Assembly (NCBI GenBank): GCA_964598425.1
Contig: CAZRBV010000002.1
Span: forward strand, 1 to 64,000
Origin: UBA12567 sp964598425
GTDB lineage: Bacteria; Planctomycetota; Phycisphaerae; Phycisphaerales; SM1A02
Direction of reading: 5' to 3'
Length of the DNA: 64,000 nucleotides
The stretch's first letter is position 1. Each line of letters opens with the position of its first letter. Positions 42,655 through 51,485 of the stretch are shown here, in pieces. The notes beneath the pieces are model-generated. The model had not been told where the DNA came from. It made no database searches and saw nothing but the letters and a program-made list of their open reading frames with translations. The position numbers were made by a program, and so were the translations under genes.

Positions 42655-44019
42655 ATGCACACACTCGCCATTGGATCCACAATCGCTGTTCTCTCTGCCT
42701 GGACCACCGCCCCAACTGGCGGTGTCTTTGATTCAGGGCTTGCCGGACGATTCGCCGCAGCTTTTGAGCGTCATTCGGATAACTGCCTTGCCGCAGATCT
42801 GATCGTTGACGGAGGCGGCATGCTGGTCATGCTGAATGAACACGGCGACGTGACGGAAGTGGATCTTGGGAGTATGCCAACAGCAGCTGCGCGTGAACTT
42901 CGCTCGGTCATGCCCGGCAGATTCGTCGCCGCGCATACGCCAATGACCCCCGACGCTCTCATGTGCGCCGCGATGGGATCCGCCGAGGAGCGCGAGGTCA
43001 CGGTGGAGGTTGACGTGAGCAGTGGCGACGGGACGATTGTGGTGAATCGGGATGGCGAGGAGAGGGAGTTTGAGGTCGATCTCGACGGTCGTCAGTTTGG
43101 TGAGCTGAAGATTGAAATGGGCGGCGATGGCGCGGACCTGGGCGACCTCTTCAACAAGCTTATGAGTGGCGAGGGAAACCCCGAAATCCGAGCCGATGTC
43201 ATCGTTGCTGTTGAAGGCGAAGACGGAGACCGTCGGGAGCGGCGCATCAATCTCTTGGACGGCGATGCCGATCTGGGTGAACTCATGATGATGTTCATGA
43301 ACGACGGGCACGCTCGCGGTGATGGACAGGGTGAGCGTCACGGCCATGCAATCGCAGGCCGAGGAATGAGCCAGTGCCCACACTGTCCATCCGGTGGGTC
43401 GAGGGGCGGGCACCACGGTTCACATGAGCGTGGACGCCGTGGATTGAGCGGCCACCCCGGAATGAGCCACCCCGGAATGGGTCACCCCGGAATGGGCGGC
43501 GAGCATCCAATGATGAGCCATGGCGGCATGAACTGGCAGATGGACGAAGGCATGATGCGCCAGCACATGCGATTCCTCGACGAGTTGCGGGAAGACCCCC
43601 ACGTCGTGTGGGGGATGATTGATGGCCTTCCTGACGACATGCGTGAGCAGCACGAAGTCATCATGCACGCGCTTATGCGTGACGGCGAGCCACACCACGG
43701 TCACGATCAATGGGATGGAGATGGGTTCAATCGGGAAGCGGAGGGATTCGCGGTCAAGATCGATATGGCACGCGAAGTCGCTGACCGACTTCGGGATGCG
43801 CAGGCCATGGCCATCTTCGGCGTGTGGCAAGTGCGAGAGCGAATGGAACCGGCAGAACGCATTTCAATGCTCGCCCCCATGATTGGCGACCAGTCACTCA
43901 TGCTGTCCGTTCGCAATGCTGCGGCATGGGTCGTTATGGATGCCCAGAACGAACTGGACAACAGATCTGGTGGTGCAGAGACACTGCGACAGTTCATTAT
44001 GACTAACGGCGCAATGTAG
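42655..44019 (+). CDS. Secreted His/Met-rich protein of unknown function
   Basis: 454 aa. AAGGAG lies 8 bases before ATG 42655. Signal-like N-terminus (LAIGSTIAVLSAWTTAPTGG). Residues about 110-220 are beta-like and acidic (EVTVEVDVSSGDGTIVVNRD). Residues about 220-350 are rich in His, Met and Gly, with a CPHCP pair, three GHPGM/SHPGM repeats, and EHPMMSHGGMNWQMDEGMMR. The C-terminal part is helical (MAREVADRLRDAQAMAIFGV). The composition suggests soft-metal (copper, nickel, zinc) binding, an inference. No known family. Confidence 0.7.
   Translation: MHTLAIGSTIAVLSAWTTAPTGGVFDSGLAGRFAAAFERHSDNCLAADLIVDGGGMLVMLNEHGDVTEVDLGSMPTAAARELRSVMPGRFVAAHTPMTPDALMCAAMGSAEEREVTVEVDVSSGDGTIVVNRDGEEREFEVDLDGRQFGELKIEMGGDGADLGDLFNKLMSGEGNPEIRADVIVAVEGEDGDRRERRINLLDGDADLGELMMMFMNDGHARGDGQGERHGHAIAGRGMSQCPHCPSGGSRGGHHGSHERGRRGLSGHPGMSHPGMGHPGMGGEHPMMSHGGMNWQMDEGMMRQHMRFLDELREDPHVVWGMIDGLPDDMREQHEVIMHALMRDGEPHHGHDQWDGDGFNREAEGFAVKIDMAREVADRLRDAQAMAIFGVWQVRERMEPAERISMLAPMIGDQSLMLSVRNAAAWVVMDAQNELDNRSGGAETLRQFIMTNGAM
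43450..43494 (+). repeat. Three tandem 15-bp repeats encoding G/S-HPGM
   Basis: GGCCACCCCGGAATG, AGCCACCCCGGAATG and GGTCACCCCGGAATG lie head to tail in frame in the His/Met-rich gene, differing only in the first codon. The near-identity at DNA level points to a recent expansion of a possible metal-binding motif. Confidence 0.85.
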
Positions 44020-44043
44020 AAAGAGAAGGTGCGGCGCGTCCCG

Positions 44044-45255
44044 TCAACCCTGTGAAAGCACGACCTGTTCGACGATCTCCAGGCCGAAGGCGTGGAGGCC
44101 GTGCCAGGTGCGTTCCGTGCTTGTGAGCAATCGGATTTTGTGAAGTCCGAGTTCGCGAAGAATCTGACTTCCTGTCCCCGTGTTTCGTGTGTCAATCGGC
44201 ACAGCTTTGCCCCCGACACCATCGGCCCTCGTGAGGTCAGGTCGATCGGGATCATCTTCGTGTGGCCGGCGTACTTTGTGCAGCAATTGAGAGAGATCGC
44301 TGTCCCCAAGGTGCTCAGGCCGCAGATAGACAAGCACGCCGCGGCCCGCATCGGCGATCGCCTGCATGGACGCATGCAGGACATCGCCCGATGGCGTGTC
44401 GCCCACGCGAAAGATGTCACCGAGAACGTCGCGGCGGTGCACGCGGACCAATACAGGATCGTCAACGTCCACTGGACGGCCAACTGCATCAACGGCGCCA
44501 ATACCTCCGAGGCACAACGCGAAGTGTGGCTGAGGATCGACGGCGCTTTCAAAGGCAATCAATGTGAATTCGCCCCAGGGTGTGGCTACGGGCGTTCCGC
44601 TTTGAGGATCAACTCGTTTGACGAGCGTCTCCTGAGCGAGACGATGCTCAATGATCTGTTCGACACTGCACATACGGATGTTGTGCTCGGCGCACAGCGG
44701 CTCAAGATCAGGAACACGCGCCATTTCCCCATCGGGCCTGACGATCTCAATGATGACAGCGGCAGGCCTGAGTCCCGCAAGGCGACACAGATCCACAGAT
44801 CCTTCTGTTTGCCCGGTTCGCGCGAGAACGCCGCCGCTTCGCGCTCGAAGTGGATTGATGTGCCCAGGCCGGACGAAATCATCGATTCGGGAATTGGCAT
44901 CGGCAAGAAGTCGAATGGTCTTGGCCCGGTCCGCCGCCGATATTCCCGTCCCGACGCCGTGTTTCGGGTGTCCATCGACGCTGACAGTAAACGCGGTGGT
45001 TCGTAGCGATGTATTGACCGTGGTCTGTGGTCCGAGATCAAGCCGATCACAGTCTTCGCCCGTCATCGCAACGCAGAGATACCCCCCACCAACCCGGGTC
45101 ATGAAGTTGATCGCTTCGACATCCACATGCTCTGCGGCGACAACAAAGTCGCCTTCGTTTTCGCGGCCCTCGTCGTCGACCAGAACGACGGGTCGACCGG
45201 CGCGAAGGTCGTCCAGAATCTCGGGAATCGGGCTGAGGGTTGAAGTAGCGGTCAT
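44044..45255 (-). CDS. ribB: 3,4-dihydroxy-2-butanone 4-phosphate synthase with degenerate GTP cyclohydrolase II domain
   Basis: 403 aa with RibBA architecture. Residues 1-205 carry all RibB motifs: LVDDEGRENEGDFVVAAEHV, GTGISAADRAKTI, VRPGHINPLRARSGGVLART, GQTEGSVDLCRLAGLRPA. The RibA half (205-403) keeps the fold (RVHRRDVLGDIF; SQILRELGLHKIRLLT; GLEIVEQVVL) but has lost the three zinc cysteines (VRVHSECLTGD-type becomes VRVHRRDVLGD; the CDCG site becomes DTPSG) and the RQEGRGIGL loop reads RPEHLGDSDL. It should make DHBP for riboflavin but probably not open GTP. Another GTP cyclohydrolase II is expected elsewhere. Confidence 0.9.
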   Translation of the reverse strand: MTATSTLSPIPEILDDLRAGRPVVLVDDEGRENEGDFVVAAEHVDVEAINFMTRVGGGYLCVAMTGEDCDRLDLGPQTTVNTSLRTTAFTVSVDGHPKHGVGTGISAADRAKTIRLLADANSRIDDFVRPGHINPLRARSGGVLARTGQTEGSVDLCRLAGLRPAAVIIEIVRPDGEMARVPDLEPLCAEHNIRMCSVEQIIEHRLAQETLVKRVDPQSGTPVATPWGEFTLIAFESAVDPQPHFALCLGGIGAVDAVGRPVDVDDPVLVRVHRRDVLGDIFRVGDTPSGDVLHASMQAIADAGRGVLVYLRPEHLGDSDLSQLLHKVRRPHEDDPDRPDLTRADGVGGKAVPIDTRNTGTGSQILRELGLHKIRLLTSTERTWHGLHAFGLEIVEQVVLSQG

Positions 45256-45330
45256 GGCGAGCCCATCAGTGTAACGTCGACCCAGCTGGCTCCAGAGGCC
45301 GGAGATGCTGGCAGCAGGTATCTTTGTGCC

Positions 45331-46452
45331 ATGACGACTGTCAATGACCTGTGCGCCGCGATGGAGTCGATTGCCCCGCTCAGCGGAGCAGCCGACTGGG
45401 ACAACGTTGGGCTGCTGCTTGGCCGACCTTCAGGCGAGGCCAGGCGGATTCTCATCTGTCTTGATCTGACTCCTGCTGTGCTCGCAGAGGCTGCAGGTGC
45501 TCGCTGCGATGCTGTTGTGAGCTATCACCCGATCCTCTTCGGCGGCGTCAAGCGGTTGACAACCGATCAAACCGACGGCGAACTTGTCCTTGGATTGGCC
45601 GAGGCGGGGATCGCTGTGTACAGCCCTCACACCGCTCTTGATGCGGCGCCGAGTGGCATGGCAGCGTGGCTGGCAACCGGCATGGGCGAAGGGCAGATGC
45701 GCCCGATTGAACCACAAGGCGTGTTGTCAGAATCCGAATCGCGGATGGTTATTACATACGCGCCGAGGACTTCCATCGACTCCCTGCGAGAATCAATGTC
45801 ATCAGCCGGGGCAGGGCGAATCGGCGCGTATGACCAGTGTTCAACCACGATTGAAAGCACGGGGACGTTTCGTGGTGGCGAGGGCACGCATCCTGCAGTG
45901 GGCGCGGCAGGGACACTTGAGCGCGTGGATGAAGCGCGTCTGATGATGGTGTGCGGTGGTGGCGAACTTGCCAATGTGATTGCTGCGCTGCACGAGGCGC
46001 ACCCATACGAGCGGCCACCCGTCCACGTTGTTGAGCTACAGCCGATTCCATCCAGAGCGACTGGAAGCGGGCGCATCATGCAATTCAGCGCGCCGCAGGA
46101 GATCCAGCGCGTCGTTGCGAGGCTCAAGCAACACCTTGGAGTCGAGTCGCTTCGATACGCGCCAGCTGGTGATGCGTGTACAGCGCACACGATTGCCGGG
46201 TGCTGCCCAGGTGCTGGCGGCTCAATGATGAATGCTGCCCGCCGAGCGGGTGCGACGCTCTTTGTCACCGGGGAAATGAGGCATCACGATCTTCGCGAGG
46301 CGGTATCGGGTGGCGTGAGCGTCTTGCTAGCGGGGCATGCCAACACAGAGGCGGGCTATCTGCCAACGCTCCGTGGCGAGCTGGCCGCACGGATGCCGGC
46401 GGCCGACGTTCGCCTGTCGGAAGTCGACCCTTCGCCGTGGGACATTGTCTGA
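45331..46452 (+). CDS. Nif3/YbgI-like dinuclear metal-centre protein
   Basis: 373 aa, the longer Nif3 form with an inserted central domain. N-terminal part: ADWDNVGLLLGRPSGEARRI, CDAVVSYHPILFGGVKRL, and YSPHTALDAAPSGMAAWLA. The insert includes HEAHPYERPPVHVVEL. C-terminal metal ligands lie in LFVTGEMRHHDLREAV and LLAGHANTEAGYLP. Family members bind two metals and form toroidal hexamers; their substrate is unsettled. AGGT lies upstream of ATG 45331. Divergent from ribB by 75 bp. Confidence 0.92.
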   Translation: MTTVNDLCAAMESIAPLSGAADWDNVGLLLGRPSGEARRILICLDLTPAVLAEAAGARCDAVVSYHPILFGGVKRLTTDQTDGELVLGLAEAGIAVYSPHTALDAAPSGMAAWLATGMGEGQMRPIEPQGVLSESESRMVITYAPRTSIDSLRESMSSAGAGRIGAYDQCSTTIESTGTFRGGEGTHPAVGAAGTLERVDEARLMMVCGGGELANVIAALHEAHPYERPPVHVVELQPIPSRATGSGRIMQFSAPQEIQRVVARLKQHLGVESLRYAPAGDACTAHTIAGCCPGAGGSMMNAARRAGATLFVTGEMRHHDLREAVSGGVSVLLAGHANTEAGYLPTLRGELAARMPAADVRLSEVDPSPWDIV

Positions 46453-46458
46453 CAGCTG

Positions 46459-46785
46459 CTACTCGGGCTCGATCACAACCGCAGTTCCGTAACAGAGCAC
46501 CTCGGTGGCCGATTCATCGACGGCCGAAGACTCATAGCGAAGTCCGATGACAGCGTTTCCTCCCATTTGTTGAGCATGTTCAAGGAGCGATTCAAGGGCC
46601 TCTCCACGGGCCTGCTCACACATCTCGCGGTACGCCCCAATCCGGCCACCGACGATTTTCTTGAGCCCACCCACAATGCCCTGACTGATGGTCGGAGCTC
46701 GAACCACAATTCCGCGTACGAGCCCCTTGTACTCGGCAACGCGGTGCCCATCGAAATCAAATGTAGTGGTGCAGGGCAAACCCAT
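46459..46785 (-). CDS. YbjQ/DUF74 family protein
   Basis: 108 aa. The family pattern is clear: RVAEYKGLVRGIVVRAPTIS, then GGLKKIVGGRIGAYREMCEQ, ARGEALESLLEHAQQMGGNA, VIGLRYESSA, and EVLCYGTAVVIEP. These small pentameric proteins are annotated as possible heavy-metal-binding proteins without firm function. ATG at 46785 is preferred over 46791 because AAAGGAGGA sits 7 bases before the former but directly against the latter. Convergent with the Nif3 gene (6-bp gap), divergent from ispE. Confidence 0.9.
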   Translation of the reverse strand: MGLPCTTTFDFDGHRVAEYKGLVRGIVVRAPTISQGIVGGLKKIVGGRIGAYREMCEQARGEALESLLEHAQQMGGNAVIGLRYESSAVDESATEVLCYGTAVVIEPE

Positions 46786-46832
46786 GAGCATTCCTCCTTT
46801 GGATGGGAAGCACCTTATCCTGTGCGCCTCCT

Positions 46833-47714
46833 ATGCGCCACACGCTCGTTGAATACGCCCCAGCCAAGCTGAATCTGGCACTGTCAGTCGGTCCGCCGGA
46901 CGATGCCTTTGGCCTGCACCCCATTTGCTCATGGATGGTGACGATTGATCTGATGGATGATCTCCACGTGACCCGCTTGGATGATGGGTCCATCTCGCGG
47001 TATGCAGTGCAGTGGCACGAAGACGCAAAGCGGCCCGTCGATGTCGATTGGCGGATCACGGATGACCTGGCAGTCCGGGCGCATCGTGCGCTGGAGCGGT
47101 ACACGGGAAGGCGGCTCCCTGTGCAGCTTCGACTCGAGAAACGAATTCCGGTTGGCGGTGGTCTTGGGGGCGGTTCATCGGATGCCGCTGCCATGCTGCG
47201 GGCGTGCAACGCACTGTTCGAGCTTCGCCTCGGAGGTGACGTGCTTCGGCACATCGCTTCTGCGATCGGATCGGACATCCCCTTTCTGGTCCGGGGCGGC
47301 AGCGCGATCGTGAGCGGATTTGGCGAGGCTGTTGAGCAGCAGGATGTGCCAGCCGATATGCACGTTGTGCTCGTCTTCCCCGAAGCATCCTGCCCCACCG
47401 GCGCGGTGTACACGCAGTTCGACGCCTGCGGGGCCGACCGACTCGATGAAGCCGCTGTCCGGGTTGCTGTTGCCGGCGGGCCGCTCTTCAATGCATTGGC
47501 AGCTGCGGCGGTGGCGGAGGCCCCGGAGCTCGCCACATTGCAGTCATCGATCGAGGCGACCGCAGGGCGTCCCGTACATGTCAGTGGGAGTGGCTCGACC
47601 CTGTTTCTTGTCTGTGATACGGGCCTAGAGGCTGGTGCGATTGCAACAGCCATCGAGTCTCGCCATGATGTACCGACTGTCCCCGCCCGGCCTCTGTCAA
47701 CCGCGGCAGTTTGA
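46833..47714 (+). CDS. ispE: 4-diphosphocytidyl-2-C-methyl-D-erythritol kinase
   Basis: 293 aa GHMP kinase. VEYAPAKLNLALSVGPPDDA at the N-terminus, the ATP-binding VGGGLGGGSSDAAAMLRACN, GSDIPFLVRGGSAIV, and the C-terminal HVSGSGSTLFLV. It phosphorylates CDP-methylerythritol in the MEP isoprenoid pathway. ATG at 46833; an upstream frame start at 46803 overlaps the divergent promoter region and has no ribosome site. No other MEP gene is in the window. Confidence 0.94.
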   Translation: MRHTLVEYAPAKLNLALSVGPPDDAFGLHPICSWMVTIDLMDDLHVTRLDDGSISRYAVQWHEDAKRPVDVDWRITDDLAVRAHRALERYTGRRLPVQLRLEKRIPVGGGLGGGSSDAAAMLRACNALFELRLGGDVLRHIASAIGSDIPFLVRGGSAIVSGFGEAVEQQDVPADMHVVLVFPEASCPTGAVYTQFDACGADRLDEAAVRVAVAGGPLFNALAAAAVAEAPELATLQSSIEATAGRPVHVSGSGSTLFLVCDTGLEAGAIATAIESRHDVPTVPARPLSTAAV

Positions 47715-47751
47715 CTGATAACACACGCCCTCACGGGCATCGGAGTTCTCC

Positions 47752-49470
47752 ATGACGACACTCTTGACGGCTTACCCCACCGAGACCACCTTTGCCCCTG
47801 CAGATCTGGATGGGACCGACTGGTCTCAGGTCGGTCCCCTCTATGAGTCCTTGCTTGGGCGAACCCTCAAGTGCAAAGGGTGCCTGGAGAAGCTCCTGCT
47901 TGATCGCAGCGAACTTGATGCAACCGTTGGCGAAGCACGCGCCACCCTCTACATCGAGATGACGCGACATACCGATGACGAGGCGATCAAGGCCGCATTC
48001 CTGCGATTTGTCGAGGAGATGGATCCGAAGATCAAGGACAAGTCGTTCAAACTCGATCGGAGGATCGTGCAGTGCCCCTTTGCCGACGATCTTGACGAAG
48101 AGCGATACAGGGTGCTGCTTCGAGGACTCGATGCGGATGTGCAGCTCTTTCGGGAAGAAAACATCGCCTTGGAGGTTCAGGAGACCAAGCTGGGGCAGGA
48201 GTACGCCGAAATCTGCGGCGCCATGACCGTCGAGTTCGATGGTGAAGAGAAGACCTTGCCTCAAATGGGTCCATACATGCAGGAGAACGATCGAAACGTG
48301 CGCGAGAATGCGTTTCGCGTTGTAGCAGAGCGCCGATTGCGTGACAGCGAGAAGCTCGACACGATCTTTGATTCGATGGTCGAGCTTCGCAACACGATTG
48401 CCGACAACGCAGATCTTGACGACTACCGCGACTGGGCATTTCGCGCCAAGCACCGGTTTGATTACACCCCCGCAACGTGCGAGGCTTTCCATCGTGGAGT
48501 TCGAGAGCACGCCGTGCCGTTGATGCATGCGACGAATCGGCACCGTGCCGAGACGATGCAATTGGACATACTGCGTCCCTGGGATCTGGACGTCGACCCA
48601 CTTGGCCGCGAGCCATTACGTCCGTTCGATGGCGCGGCTGAGCTCGTCGACGGCGCCAGCCGCATCTTCCACCGGATGGATCCATCACTCGGTGAGCTTT
48701 TTGACACCATGCGAGAAGGTGACGCGCTGGATCTGGAGTCCCGGAAGGGGAAGGCGCCTGGTGGATATCAATACGATCGTGAGCGTCGCCGCCTTCCTTT
48801 CATCTTTATGAACGCCGCCGGGCTCATGCGCGACGTCGACACGATGGTGCACGAGGCGGGGCATGCGTTCCACTCAATGCTCTCGCGCGATGAGCCTCTT
48901 GTGACGTATCGGCATCCGCCAATCGAGTTTGCCGAGGTCGCATCAATGAGCATGGAGCTCATTGCGCATCCGTTTCTTGATGAGTTCCTCTCGGAAGAGG
49001 AGGCGGGCAGGGCGCGGCGCAAGCATCTTGAGGGTGTTGTGACGACACTCTGCTGGGTTGCCACGATTGATGCATTCCAGCACTGGCTCTACACCCATCC
49101 GCACCATACTCAGGAGCAGCGGGACACTTACTGGCTCGAGCTGCACGCTCTCTTCGGCCCCGATGTGTCATGGCAAGGTCTGCAGAGCGAGCGAGCGAAG
49201 CTCTGGCATCGGCAATTGCACCTCTTTGAAGTGCCCTTCTATTACATCGAATATGGCATTGCTCAGCTCGGTGCGCTTCAAATGTGGATGATCTACCGCG
49301 AGGATCCGAAGCGAGCCATCGAGCTGTATCGACAGGCGATGTCGCTAGGCGGCTCCCGGCCGCTGCCCGAACTCTTCCAGGCAGCCGGGCTCGTCTTTGA
49401 CTTCGGCCCGGTGACGATTGCGCGTCTGCTCAGCGAGGTGGAGGCGGAGTTGGCAAGCCTGCCCGCATGA
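47752..49470 (+). CDS. pepF: M3-family oligoendopeptidase (PepF-like)
   Basis: 572 aa. The zinc motif is HEAGHAFHS (HExxH) within MRDVDTMVHEAGHAFHSML, with the third ligand Glu in IEFAEVASMSMELIA. The C-terminal SLGGSRPLPELFQAAGL is typical of oligoendopeptidase F-type enzymes. Cytoplasmic, trimming oligopeptides. GGAG is 6 bases before ATG 47752. Its TGA overlaps the ATG of the PLP decarboxylase (ATGA), so the two are translated together. Confidence 0.93.
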   Translation: MTTLLTAYPTETTFAPADLDGTDWSQVGPLYESLLGRTLKCKGCLEKLLLDRSELDATVGEARATLYIEMTRHTDDEAIKAAFLRFVEEMDPKIKDKSFKLDRRIVQCPFADDLDEERYRVLLRGLDADVQLFREENIALEVQETKLGQEYAEICGAMTVEFDGEEKTLPQMGPYMQENDRNVRENAFRVVAERRLRDSEKLDTIFDSMVELRNTIADNADLDDYRDWAFRAKHRFDYTPATCEAFHRGVREHAVPLMHATNRHRAETMQLDILRPWDLDVDPLGREPLRPFDGAAELVDGASRIFHRMDPSLGELFDTMREGDALDLESRKGKAPGGYQYDRERRRLPFIFMNAAGLMRDVDTMVHEAGHAFHSMLSRDEPLVTYRHPPIEFAEVASMSMELIAHPFLDEFLSEEEAGRARRKHLEGVVTTLCWVATIDAFQHWLYTHPHHTQEQRDTYWLELHALFGPDVSWQGLQSERAKLWHRQLHLFEVPFYYIEYGIAQLGALQMWMIYREDPKRAIELYRQAMSLGGSRPLPELFQAAGLVFDFGPVTIARLLSEVEAELASLPA

Positions 49471-50888
49471 GTGTGCCCGCATGGCGCCGAACGCCTGAGG
49501 AGTTCGCTGCGCGAATTGAACAGTCGATCCCCTGGATCGTTGAATACCTCAAGAACGATCGGGCTCCGTGGTCGCCATGCGCTCCGGGGGAGTTGGCCGG
49601 CAAGCTTCCCAAGTCACCGCCGACGGATCCTGAGCCGCTTGAGGAGGTCCTAACCGATCTCACATCGGTCATTGAGCCAGGGCTCGTCAGGTGGGACGCT
49701 CCCGGTTGGTTTGCGTGGTTCCCATCCAACGCACATCCGGATGCGATTCTGGGTGATCTGCTCGCAAGCGTCACAGCCCAGCAGGGCATGTTGTGGGCAT
49801 CGAGCCCAGCCTGCACCGAACTCGAAACACGGATGCTTGAGTGGTTGCGTGTTGCGATGGGGCTTCCTGATGTCTTTTCCGAAGGCGGCGCCGGTGGTGG
49901 TGTGATTCAAGACACCGCCAGCAGCGGAGTACTTGCATGCATGGTTGCAGCGCGTGATCGCGCAACGAATGGCGCTGCAACCCAGCAGGGCGGTGAGGCC
50001 TGCTTCGGGTTAACGGCATACACGAGCGAGCAGGCACATTCATCCGTCTTGAAGGCGGCTGGTATATGCGGTATCGGTCGCGACAATCTGCGGCTTGTAC
50101 CAACAGACAGTGACTTTCGAATGGATGCCGAGGCGCTGGCATTGCTCATGCAGTCCGACGTCCAAGCTGGGCTGCGGCCCTGCTTCTGCTGCGCGACGGT
50201 TGGCACGACGGGGTGTGGCGCGATCGACCCGGTTGAAGCAATTGCGGACGTGTGCGAGCAACATGACTGCTGGCTGCATGTCGATGCGGCATGGGCTGGC
50301 ACAGCGGCACTGGCGTCGGAGTTTCAGGCGAAGATCACGGCGGGCGCCTCGCGGGCTGACTCATGGAGCTTCAATCCACACAAGTGGATGGGCGCCACAT
50401 TCGACTGTTGTTGCCTGTGGCTCGCGAACACGGCTCCACTCATTGCAGCGATGTCCATCGATCCGGAATACCTTCGCAACCCAGCCAGCGGGAGTGGTGA
50501 AGTGATCGACTACCGCGACTGGCACGTGCAACTTGGCCGCCGTTTCCGAGCGATCAAGCTGTGGATGCTGCTGCGATGTACTGGGATCACGGCACTTGCC
50601 GAAATGATTCGGTTTCATGTCAGTCTGGCTACTGCCGTGGAAGAGGTCGTGACAGCGCATACAAAGCTGGAACTTGCCGCTCCTCGGAGCCTGACGCTGC
50701 TTTGCATTCGGCATACCGATGGCGACGTTGAGACCCGGAAACTCCTCGACACGATCAACCGCGATGGGCGATTCGCTGCCACGCACTGTCGCCTGAACGG
50801 TGTACTCGTCATGAGGATCGCCGTGGGTGCGCTTGCGGTCGATCTTGCCACCATCGAGGGGCTTGTCGCACTGCTGTCGGAGGTCTAA
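49467..50888 (+). CDS. PLP-dependent group II amino acid decarboxylase (aromatic-L-amino-acid decarboxylase-like)
   Basis: 473 aa, the usual size. WFAWFPSNAHPDAILGDLL, ASSPACTELETRMLEWL, the ring-stacking region SEQAHSSVLKAAGICGIG, CCATVGTTGCGAIDP, LHVDAAWAGTAAL and the PLP lysine in SFNPHKWMGATFDCC all match aromatic amino acid or histidine-type decarboxylases. It should turn a (probably aromatic) amino acid into its amine; exact substrate unknown. Coupled to the oligoendopeptidase, which could supply amino acids. Confidence 0.9.
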   Translation: MSVPAWRRTPEEFAARIEQSIPWIVEYLKNDRAPWSPCAPGELAGKLPKSPPTDPEPLEEVLTDLTSVIEPGLVRWDAPGWFAWFPSNAHPDAILGDLLASVTAQQGMLWASSPACTELETRMLEWLRVAMGLPDVFSEGGAGGGVIQDTASSGVLACMVAARDRATNGAATQQGGEACFGLTAYTSEQAHSSVLKAAGICGIGRDNLRLVPTDSDFRMDAEALALLMQSDVQAGLRPCFCCATVGTTGCGAIDPVEAIADVCEQHDCWLHVDAAWAGTAALASEFQAKITAGASRADSWSFNPHKWMGATFDCCCLWLANTAPLIAAMSIDPEYLRNPASGSGEVIDYRDWHVQLGRRFRAIKLWMLLRCTGITALAEMIRFHVSLATAVEEVVTAHTKLELAAPRSLTLLCIRHTDGDVETRKLLDTINRDGRFAATHCRLNGVLVMRIAVGALAVDLATIEGLVALLSEV

Positions 50889-50894
50889 GAGCCA

Positions 50895-51485
50895 CTACCA
50901 GGAGTTCCATTCTCCGTGCGAAGACCCGTCTTCGGACTCCCAGATGAGTCCCTGCCGGTCGCCATCGGATTCGAAAGTTCCAGTGAAGGTCCAGGGGTCA
51001 TCACTGTCTGAATCGATGACAAGCGTGAGATTGAACTCATTGGCGTTTACGAGTTGATATGTGGCGTCGATGCCAGCTGCTTGAAAGGCAGCAATCGCTT
51101 GCTGGCGATCAGGGAGCACACCGCCGTGTGTTTCCTGCCACTCCACAATCTCTGCGGCGGCCGTATCGAGTGCATCGATACCGTCGTCGACCTGAGCATA
51201 CACGGCCGACAGAACTGCAAAGCCGATTCCCAAACCCAGCGCACCGACAAAGGCAAGGTACAGCATCAGAATGATGCAGCCTGTGAGAACTCCAAAGAGT
51301 CCGATGACGAAGCCGGCAATGGCGAGCCCTTTGGGCTCTCGCCTCATCGCGACCGCGCCCATAATCATGCCCACAATGGAGAGGGTTCCCCCGGAGAAAA
51401 GACCGATGAGTGAAACGATGAACGACGCGGTGCCGAGTCCATTCTGACTCGGAGGCATTGGATCTTCCGGATGGAGAGTCGACAT
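50895..51485 (-). CDS. DUF4190-like membrane protein
   Basis: 196 aa. After a short Pro-rich N-terminus, two or three membrane segments follow (TASFIVSLIGLFSGGTLSIV, LAIAGFVIGLFGVLTGCIIL, LYLAFVGALGLGIGFAVLSA) with the REPKGLAIAG loop typical of DUF4190. The C-terminal half is soluble and acidic (VYAQVDDGIDALDTAAAEIV; ESDGDRQGLIWESEDG). It is last in the kinase-STAS operon: its ATG shares a base with the STAS stop (TAATG). Possibly the membrane target or sensor of that pathway; inference only. Confidence 0.75.
   Translation of the reverse strand: MSTLHPEDPMPPSQNGLGTASFIVSLIGLFSGGTLSIVGMIMGAVAMRREPKGLAIAGFVIGLFGVLTGCIILMLYLAFVGALGLGIGFAVLSAVYAQVDDGIDALDTAAAEIVEWQETHGGVLPDRQQAIAAFQAAGIDATYQLVNANEFNLTLVIDSDSDDPWTFTGTFESDGDRQGLIWESEDGSSHGEWNSW

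Noticed and set aside
45256..45330. FMN riboswitch before ribB
   Set aside because: The 75-bp gap is too short and lacks the conserved RFN element.
46757..47761. Minus-strand ORF of 334 aa opposite ispE
   Set aside because: Ser/Arg/Ala-rich shadow; ispE on the other strand is complete and has GHMP motifs.
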